Below, piece after piece: positions 13,982 to 26,243 of a stretch of DNA of 26,243 nt. Where the stretch lies: positions 195,512 to 221,754 of the forward strand of contig WELB01000099.1 of NCBI GenBank assembly GCA_009602725.1, written 5' to 3'. Below the pieces are notes generated by a model. It worked only from the letters and a program-made list of their open reading frames with translations, did not search any database and was not told where the DNA came from. Position 1 is the first letter of the stretch. Every line of letters starts with the position of its first letter. This DNA is from Spirogloea muscicola (lineage: Eukaryota > Streptophyta > Zygnematophyceae > Spirogloeales > Spirogloeaceae). Made by a program: the position numbers and the translations under genes.

Positions 13982-14399
13982 GTGATCAGCATATTTTCGC
14001 TCCTTGAAATAGGGGCTGGGGAAGGCCAGCCCAAAGCCCGGAAAGCAGTCCCCTTGACTAAAGACACAGGCTGGCTGTTCACAGCCCTTGCCCCATCAGT
14101 GCCCTTGCCCTTGCCCCCATTGGGAGAAGCCACACCTTCGTGCCCCATCAGTCAGAGCCACTTTCCTGCTCCCCAACGGCCGCATCCTCGCTTGTCAGCG
14201 GAAGCTTCGGAGGGGGGCCCACCTCCTCTACGCCATGTGGCGCTTGGCGGAAGAGCGCCGCCGCCACGTGGCGTTTGCGGCTCGTCAAGGCGGCCCCAAG
14301 AATTTTGAGTGAATTGCCTCCGCATGGCAGGCTGGTAACCGGTCTATCCGGCTGAGCAGGGGATCGCATTAGTCGACGGCATCTGCCGTTTGGGCGGGC

Positions 14400-14806
14400 C
14401 CCCATCTTCAACCCGTCAACCCTGCGGCCGCGACCCGCCAGCCGTTAGCAAGACCCCCCCCCGCTGCGCCAGACTCCGCCGTCCACGGCGCCGCCGCCGC
14501 CGCCGCCGCCGCCGCCATTGTCGCCGCTGCCGTCTCTGCGGGACCTGTCGATGCCCGGTCTGCACTCCCAAGTCTGCGACGGGACTCTTGCGACCATCGG
14601 TCGGGCGCCGTAGGTGCGGCACCACAGCGCCGGGCCGTGCTGGCTGGGTGGCCGACCTTAGCCTGCGGCTACGGCGACGGCGGCGGCGGGGGCAGGGTGC
14701 CATCCCACTGGTTCCGCGGCTCGCGGTGCGCGTCGCGCTCGCCATGGTGCGGAGGTCATGATATGATGGTCCGCTGCGAGGGACGGTGAGGGGCTGCGCC
14801 GCCGCG
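14400..14806 (+). promoter_or_regulatory. GC-rich 5' flank and leader of the JmjC gene
   Basis: Very GC-rich sequence with a GCC-triplet run near 14487-14515 and further CGG runs near 14670-14690 lies just before the start codon at 14807. Long open frames on both strands here are products of base composition (arginine runs). No TATA box was seen. The promoter assignment is inferred from position. Confidence 0.4.
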
Positions 14807-19697
<4,891 letters not shown>

Positions 19698-20471
19698 AAG
19701 GTTCTTCCAACTTGATATCACATAATACACTCAAAGCTCAGGGAAATTGTCCAGTGCACAACTCTACTACGATGTTCCTGCAATTAGTTGGTCCATACTG
19801 ACTGCATCTCTTCCGTTGTGGAGCAGCCCGCAGCACCCTCCTCAGGCTTCGCTGGACAAGCTCTCAACCAGCAAAGGGCCCCTGCCAGAAGGGTTACTCA
19901 GATGATGGAGCAACCCTGGCAGTGTCACCCTGACCTGCCACCATTGTGGCATATTTTGTTCCTTTACCATGACTAGGCTGCCGCCACCAAGCACAGGTCT
20001 TGGTGGTTGATTGCCTCCACAGCTGTCATTTTGCACTTTGACAAACTCTGCCTTAGGTGATTTTTGTGTCAGATGCTGTGGGTCTGTGCTATTTGCATCT
20101 CCAAATCACTCTTCTGCAGATAGTTGCGAGCTTACTCTGTGGTTGCAAGCACCGCTCTTGGCTGGCCAGTTGAAAAGGCAAAGAGTTAGGGCAAGGACTA
20201 TTCTTTTATTTGATATTCTTTGTCAAATTCGCATTCTGTAAGACGCTTTGTAATGAGTAGTTTGCCACAGGATCTTAGTACTCAAATTTTTGGCAGCATC
20301 GTAGAAAACATTTCCGTTTGGATGCCAAAGGGCGTCAGCGTAAGCCATAGCTTGTGCTCACTGGACCACTTTAGCCGCTTCCAACCCAGCTGCTGGCCAA
20401 CTTTGTTACACTTGAACTGCCAATCCAAGCAATGAATGCACCTTCCATGTTGGGAAGGGGCAAACCCTGTT
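19698..20471. other. Intergenic region between convergent genes
   Basis: This is the 3' flank of both the JmjC gene and the tocopherol cyclase-like gene. It is lower in GC than the coding regions and has only short open frames. No RNA gene, repeat or recognisable coding segment was seen. Confidence 0.6.
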
Positions 20472-22556
20472 CTAGTTCCTTCCAGCACTTACTGAGCACA
20501 TGACTTCTTCACCAAATTCTAGCGCAGCATGCTTAGTCCTGTACTCAGTAGGCTGACTGGAAGCAGCCCAGAGCCAGTGAAAGCCAAGCCGCTCGACACT
20601 GACGCGCGCCACAGCAGAAAATGACTCCTGACACATTGGCAGCCACAAGGCTTGGCTGGTTGGCCCAAAAATTGGGACAGAGAATGTGGATGGTGGAGCC
20701 GAGAAGCTGATGGACACTCTACGCGTGAATGTCCGAGCCACAATCTCCAGCCGACCCTCACACGGATGTACGCTGATCCTCGAGAAGTAGGTTCCGAGAT
20801 CAGTGGACCTCAAGTCCAGCGCCAGCGATGGGGCACGCAGGCCGATCGATGCCACATATGGCGTCTGGACTGTCCCTATAGAGAAGTATGCCGCCCCAAG
20901 CACAAGCTGCAATACCACCAGAACATCCAAGCCATGATATTACCCATGAGGACACAGAAACTGATCAAGCATGACTGTCGGTACTTGGGCAATAAAAAAC
21001 AATCTCTGACATGTCTTCTGGTGAAGGAGTATCGATTGAGAAACATTGCAAAAGCAAGGGCTATAAGGGCACCTCCTCACCTGTACAGAGTTGTCTTCAC
21101 TGAAGGCCTGCGCCCAGACGTGACCGGCTGGAAATGCATTGCCCCAGTTCTTCTCCTCGTGCCCCAAGCCATGCCCAGTGAGCGCAATACCTGCGCTAGC
21201 ATTGGTGAAGCTATACTGCGCCGAAGACCCCAGGCTGGCACAGAAGCAGAGGTAAGGTACAAGAATAATAAGAAGTTGCAAGAAGGCTTCTCCCGAAGTG
21301 TCAACATGTATTGTAGTCATCTGAGTCTTCATGGACTCGGCTGGTCAACGTGCAATGCAAGCGCGATGACGGAGACATGGAGATGCGCATAGATTTGCCT
21401 GTGAACGTGCGACCGGGTGGGGAGCACAGGCAGGCGCCGCTGCACAGCAGCCGTCCAGCCTTCGGGGCCGGCGCCGGGGTATCCTGCTCGCCATGGGACC
21501 TTCTCTCACCGGAGCAGTTTGTCAGGACCCACTTCCGCTGGCGCCCATGTTTGTGCAACCTCCAGTTACGCACCTCGAGCTCAACAAGCTAGTGATGTGA
21601 AGTAGCAAGCTCTCTGCATCTATTCAGTCATATCTTAACATAGTTGATAGGTAACATTGCTTCTTTGTCAAGTGGCTACTAGCTCCCGGTACAATGCCGC
21701 CTGATGCTGACCTGATTCCTGAGCACCGCTGCAAAGGTCGTGCTACCGGCAGTTAGCCTGATATATGTGCCGGAGGCGTTAGCGACGAAGTAGCCGTGAC
21801 TGGCTGATTGCCACTCCACTGCTGCAGGTGCGCTGTCCGGAGGATCGACCACCACATCTGCGCCGCCCGTGGTGATCTTGGCGTCCTGCCGCCACCAGAA
21901 AACACAAAAAAAATTATTGGTCTATCTGAAGTCACATACCTCGAGCCGATATGTGAGTCCTGCAGCATGCACTGGTGTTTCACTAGTATATTATAGTCAA
22001 GTATTAGCCAAGCATGTTCCAGTCCATTACTGAAGTGGTAACATTCAAGATTGCTCACCGAGACAATGAGTTGGGACACGTACGTGAGCATGGTGCCGCC
22101 AGCGATGGCGGGGCAGCGTCGCCTGCTGGTCGCTGCATGCGCTGGGTCGTCGATGCCCGCCTGGCAGCTCCCGCCGGCGGCACTGCCGGCGCCGTGCGAA
22201 GCCAGCAGCATGACCACCGACTCACCGGTGGCGCTCATGGACCCCACGACCGCCGCGAAGCTGTCGCCTGTGGCGCCGTCGACCACGCGCGTGTACCAGC
22301 CCTGCGACGCCGCATGCAAGCTCAAGCGGCAGTGAGCTCGTAGTCTCTGGCAGACAAGACTGTCATCGTTGCCGTGCACAGCGGGCCGGCAGAGGACAAA
22401 GCACGGTGGCAGTGTGCGGACCTCAAACCAGGGGCAGGGAGTGGGCGCCCATGTGCAGCGCGGAGTATGGGGGCTCTCGGGGCTGCTGGATGCGCCGCTT
22501 GCGAGCAGCAGCAGCAGCAGGCCTGCCAGTCGGGGCTGGCCGCTGGTCGTAAGCAA
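20472..22556 (-). CDS. Tocopherol cyclase-like protein, partly resolved gene model
   Basis: Family members include plant VTE1, which closes the chromanol ring of vitamin E; this protein is more like a distant paralogue than VTE1 itself. Sure exons: 22556-22422, 22301-22059, 21885-21712, 21234-21081, 20906-20472. Supporting segments: PCPWFE spliced to GWYTRVVDG (family FFEGWYxRV), HEEKNWGNAFPAGHVWAQAF (family EKNWGxxFP), LRSTDLGTYFSRI, VSISFSAPPSTFSVPIFGP and a C-terminal TKHAALEFGEE. A further exon around 21320-21600 is needed; its reading is uncertain because two frames each look partly coding. Exon 1 carries LAGLLLLLLASGASSS, resembling a secretory signal core, but it has no in-frame ATG after an upstream TGA, so an earlier exon must supply the start. 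Substrate and location are unknown. Confidence 0.75.
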
Positions 22557-22867
22557 GGCTGCTCAAGTAATGGGTGGTGGACCATGAACAGCAGTGTCAG
22601 CGGTTGTGCTGGTGCTTACATACGAGCAGGGACGGCACTGGGGCGCCGCCAGCAACCCGATCGCCCATTGCACACGCAGCTGGCACTGCCGCTGCTGCGG
22701 CTGCTGCAGTCACACACTGCAAGCCTTGGACGACCGAGGGAGGTAGGAAGAGGTGAGGGAGATGTGGAAGCTGGGGGGTTGAGGGTGGGAGAGAGAGGAG
22801 CTTTGGGAAGGGGCGCCGGAGCATGCACGAGGAGGAGGGGGCGAGGGGGATTATGAGAAGTGAGATC

Positions 22868-23088
<221 letters not shown>

Positions 23089-23448
23089 CGAGCGAGCGAG
23101 TGGCTTGGGGATGACCGCTCTTCCGAGGGCGCGTGCGAGGGGGACGGTGGCAGGAGCGAGCTGCGCAGCCGGGGGGACGAGAACCCGCGAGGTGGGCGCC
23201 CACGTAGCACCGAGGACGGCCCTGCAGCAGCCACCTGGCCAATCTAGGCTATGCACGATGCGGCGACGTGCTTCCGGCTGAGATGGGCTGGCCAGCTGCA
23301 TGTCGCTCGTTCTTGCGCCATCGAGCGTCGGCCTGCTTGCATGCAGCGTGCTCAGGCTCACGCTTTGCACCAGATGAAAGCTGGGCGAGCTCTACTTGGC
23401 TGCACACGGGCTTGGAATTTGCCATCTGGTATTCGGGCATCGATGCGG

Positions 23449-23541
23449 CGACCTTCATGTGTTGACCCGTGGTTACTGAGCAGGTCAATCTGCAGTGGGT
23501 GATGAAACGTCAGATGTGCTTGCCTTTGTACTCGGCCATTT
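23449..23541 (-). repeat. Dispersed repeat, copy A
   Basis: On the minus strand this reads GCCGAGTACAAAGGCAAGCA, then about 35 less conserved bases, then CAGTAACCACGGGTCAACAC and GAAGGTCGC. It aligns with 25825-25936 (+) and with copy B. The peptide AEYKGKHI is read before a stop. Confidence 0.65.
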
Positions 23542-23701
23542 TGGCCTTCGATTTCTGCCCGAAGCACGTATTGGCCTGAACTGGCCTCCCTTTCATTCCA
23601 TGCGCTCCGTGCGCATTCTCGGTTCGATTGTTGCAAATAGCCAAAACTTCACCTGGCACGGGCGCCACATAACACCCCTCGATCCAGTAGTCTGTCATTG
23701 A

Positions 23702-23815
23702 TCGGGGACCTCTACTTGCAGACCCGCGGTTACAAAGCGGGTCGGCTGGCAGCAGGTGATGTACATTCCATAGATGTGCTGGCCCCTGTACTTGGCACTC
23801 TCAGGCCCTCCATCA
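23702..23815 (-). repeat. Dispersed repeat, copy B
   Basis: On the minus strand this begins GATGGAGGGCCTGAGAGTGC and reads AKYRGQHIYGMYITCC, ending in TGCAAGTAGAGGTCCC. It is the longest uninterrupted reading of the repeat: 62 open codons on the minus strand from 23883 to 23695. It may be a remnant of a coding exon or of a mobile element. Confidence 0.65.
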
Positions 23816-24641
23816 CCCATTGCACGGTGTATCGTCCCTCCGCTTGCAGCTTGTACCGCCATGGCCGTCCCAGCCGCCGCCACACGCCGCTGCTGCTGAT
23901 GCTGCAGCTGACCAGCGGCGCATTATTGACGGCGCGCCAGTGGCGAAGGTGGACGGCAGCAGTGCTGCCGGTTTGATCGTTGGGGTCTGACAAGAACTTG
24001 GCCGATCGCGAGGGCCCTTGCTGGACGTGCAAGCCGCAACCGCCGCGCTGCTCTCCGCCAGACTCGCTAGGGCGCCCAGAGCTACATCTTCGCAGCTCAA
24101 CACACTGGCGATTGTCTCAGCAACGCAAGAGCTCACTTTGCAGCCTGTGCTTGACATAGTGCGGCGCTTGTGCTAGCAGCAACTCCATCCTCGCCGGCCC
24201 CGTGCACCATGGCAGCCATGGTCGCCCTGTCCTCGGTTGCAAGAGACCCCCAGACACCGCTCACACAAGCATCTGCAGACTTGAAGCATGGCCAGGAATG
24301 CGTCTCCATTGCACAGTGGCTCGGTAACAGCAATGTCTCTCACCCAGCTGCAGAGATAGTGCATGCACAACTCTATACTTTAAGATTGAGACTAGGCCCA
24401 CTATTGAGCATCCCTCACGCGGCACAAAGACCAGGCGAGGCAGCAGCCCTCGCAAAGCGCGCGGACGAGCAAATAGGCGTAGTAGCCCTACTATGGCCGC
24501 GGACTGACTGGAGGCCACAAGAAGCAAATGATAGGCACAGTGGCGCATCCAGGGGAACGTGATGTGCAGCGAACGCAAGGAGCACATGTGAATAAGCCTG
24601 GCGTCCGCAAGCCTCAAGACGCAGCGGCCATTTTGGCCTGA
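23816..24641. other. Intergenic region 3' of the ACHT gene
   Basis: A 114-codon minus-strand frame (24157-23813) is Ala/Ser-rich and could be coding, but it matches no family I recognise and contains no convincing splice-linked partner. The rest has only short frames. No RNA gene was recognised. Confidence 0.45.
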
Positions 24642-26243
24642 TCACCGTGCAGCGGACTCCGTCGCGGCTTCCACCGGTTTTGGTGTCAACGCCCCACTCA
24701 GATCGAGGTCGCCAATTCCCCGCGGCGGGCCCAGGCTGCAACGGTCTGTAGTGTGCGTTGCAAGCGCGTCCTTGATCTTCTGGAGCTGCACACACACAAG
24801 GCCCACAGATGCGCAGCATGCAAATGCGGCCTCAGCATAAGCTCCTCTTTGATAACATGCTCCAGCCTGGCTACCAGCTCGGTTGCCCAAGGCAAGCAAT
24901 ACTTGCCAACAACAGCGACGAGTAATGAAAGGCCTTCTTCTGCCAAAACCAGACCAATGACAAAGACGCGACACGCCACGAGCAAGCAAGCAGCAATCTG
25001 CAATGATAGCAAATCCCGCTCCGCGAACTTTTGAACAGGTGCACAAGTACAACAGCAGCCTCGCTGACGACCATGGCCAGTCTGCTTCAAGCTTAGCTCA
25101 AAGTATGGCAGCCCGCCCGCTGCAAGAGGGAGCTTGCGGCACGATCTCTGGCGCACCTTGGTGAGGGATGCGGAGAAGGCCTCGAGCTGCCCATCAGCCC
25201 CGCGGTAAAAGTGGAAGTAAGGCAGCACCTTGATGTTGAGGCTCTTGCACATGGGCTTGTTCTCGTCAAAGTTGACCTTGAGGAACTCAACGTTCGGGTA
25301 CTCCTGCGCCAGCTTCACCAGCTGCAGGGGCATCAAATGCGCAGCAATGCTGCCGCCGTGTCAGACAGAAACTCCAGAGCCTCAATAAGCTGATGTACCC
25401 TCGCGCCAGCGGAAGCAACTCCCAATAAGGTGCTGTCAGCAATAAATGATGCTGCTGACTGTCGGCGCTGCAAGAAGCTTGGTGGGCAGACTGGCTTGAT
25501 GTGAGGCTGCCATTACGCCGCAATGGGTACAGCAGAGTGCGACGATTCAGGCGACGACGGGCATGCGGCGAGATACGTGGCGGTGGGGGCAAAGAAAGAA
25601 AGAACATGCGGCTGCTAATGATACAAGAGTGGCCATACAAGCCAATTAGGTGCATAAAGAGGGTGGAGGCCGGAGGAGATGGAGTATGTAGTGAGTGTTG
25701 GAGGGCCCGAGTGGCCAAGTACAGAGGCAAGCACACTAACAGATGTGCAGGTGACCCGCTCAGTGACCACGACTCAGCACGTTAGAGGTCGCTAACTGAC
25801 GCAATGAAGTGTGTACTGAGAGATGGAGGGCCCGAGTGGCCAAGTACAGAGGCAAGCACATGGACAGATGTGCATCGCCTGCTGCTAAGCTGATATTCGC
25901 TCAGTAACCACGAGTCAGCACATAGAGGTCGCTAAATGATGCCCGAAATACGGACGTTCATTGACACTTAGGGGCGGAGGGCGGCGGGGGCGGACCTTGG
26001 GGTAGAGGGCGCGGCAGGAGCCGCACCAGGTGGCGAAGAACTCGACGAGCACGAGGCGGTCGCCAGCGGCGGCGAGGGACTGCACGAACTCGGCCGTCGA
26101 GCGGACGTCGTGGAAGTTGGGGCCCCCGTCCTTCTCCCACCACCGCACGCCGTCGTTGGGCGCCATGGCCGCCGCCACCACCAGCGCGCCCCGCCGCCGC
26201 CGCCTCCGCAGCTCCTCCCGCCGCGGCGCCGGGATCGGCGCCG
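24642..26243 (-). CDS. ACHT-type (atypical Cys-His-rich) plastid thioredoxin, 5' end cut by the window
   Basis: ACHT proteins are thylakoid-associated thioredoxins that pass oxidising signals, for example to and from 2-Cys peroxiredoxin. Exons: 26243-25996 (partial), 25321-25157, 24785-24642; all introns are phase 0. From the ATG at 26166 there are 159 residues. The frame is also open, Arg/Ala-rich and transit-peptide-like, to the window edge, so the true start is probably outside. Diagnostic segments: [34 protein letters not shown] with the redox Cys pair in [43 protein letters not shown], then [18 protein letters not shown] and a TPKPV tail. The WWEK leader, MCxSL and RCSLGP segments separate ACHT from ordinary thioredoxins. 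Intron 1 (25995-25322) contains two repeat copies. Confidence 0.95.
25691..25800 (+). repeat. Dispersed repeat, copy C (tandem with D)
   Basis: This begins GAGTGTTGGAGGGCCCGAGT and shares a long near-identical block with copy D (GGAGGGCCCGAGTGGCCAAG and onward through GCAAGCACA), then ACCACGACTCAGCAC and AGAGGTCGCTAA. It lies in intron 1 of the ACHT gene. The peptide VAKYRGKH is read. Confidence 0.75.
25815..25941 (+). repeat. Dispersed repeat, copy D (tandem with C)
   Basis: Same landmarks as copy C about 125 bases further on, with an extra segment CATCGCCTGCTGCTAAGC that C lacks but copies A and B keep in diverged form (CATCACCCACTGC; CATCACCTGCTGCC). D is therefore closer to the ancestral form, and C has a deletion. 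The peptide VAKYRGKHM is read. Confidence 0.75.

Larger units (their letters stand above)
10925..14165. repeat. Field of short hairpin-forming interspersed repeats in both orientations
   Basis: A unit of roughly 50-80 bases recurs at least ten times. Its core reads GGGCTGGCTGTTCACAGCCC, followed by TTGCCCCCATTGGGAGAGCC and then a pyrimidine-rich tail. Copies in this orientation lie near 10940, 12183, 12510, 12582, 12670, 12780, 13370, 14070 and 14105. Reverse copies lie near 11073 and 11302, with partial ones near 13517 and 14010. Cores are partly self-complementary (GGCTGGC...GCCAGCC); the one near 13518 is nearly a perfect hairpin. Many copies have a GGCCCCTT(C/T)GGACCTT-like block upstream. 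No open frame here looks like a host gene. It probably represents a mobile-element family with accumulated copies. Confidence 0.75.

Overview
The window looks like nuclear DNA of a photosynthetic eukaryote of the green lineage, probably an alga. Genes are GC-rich and split into many short exons with GT-AG introns of roughly 70-700 bases. Several encode plant-type or plastid-type proteins: plant-type KDO8P synthase, a PORR organelle RNA-binding protein, HHL1 and an ACHT thioredoxin. The species cannot be named from this sequence. PORR proteins are best known from land plants and their algal relatives, so a streptophyte alga is possible, but a chlorophyte is not excluded. All exon models were built by hand from reading-frame homology, GT/AG sites and phase continuity.

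Layout. 1-121 is pure poly-A. 122-2914 (+) is KDO8P synthase in 12 exons, with its 5' end open. 3591-7341 (-) is a PORR-domain protein in 7 exons, convergent with the first gene. 8459-9952 (-) is HHL1, with five solid exons and an unresolved transit-peptide exon near 10256-10500. 10702-10837 is an N gap beside a run of 14 G. About 10.9-14.2 kb is a gene-poor repeat field: many short hairpin-forming units in both orientations, plus three copies of a longer repeat core, two of them facing each other. 14807-19697 (+) is a JmjN-JmjC-C5HC2 histone demethylase in 10 exons. 20472-22556 (-) is a tocopherol cyclase-like protein with a hydrophobic leader. 22871-23084 is a long (AG)n tract just upstream of it. 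23.1-24.6 kb is intergenic and holds two copies of a roughly 100-base repeat. 24642-26243 (-) is an ACHT-type thioredoxin running off the window; its first intron carries two more copies of that repeat.

The genes do not form an operon or one pathway. Three have plastid roles by family knowledge: HHL1 (photosystem II protection), ACHT (redox signalling) and possibly PORR (organelle intron splicing). KDO8P synthase makes a cell-wall or scale sugar precursor, and the JmjC protein is a chromatin enzyme. I did not find a clearly new biological system. The least explained material is the hairpin-repeat field with its facing cores, and the dispersed repeat whose copies keep a short AKYRGKH-like peptide.
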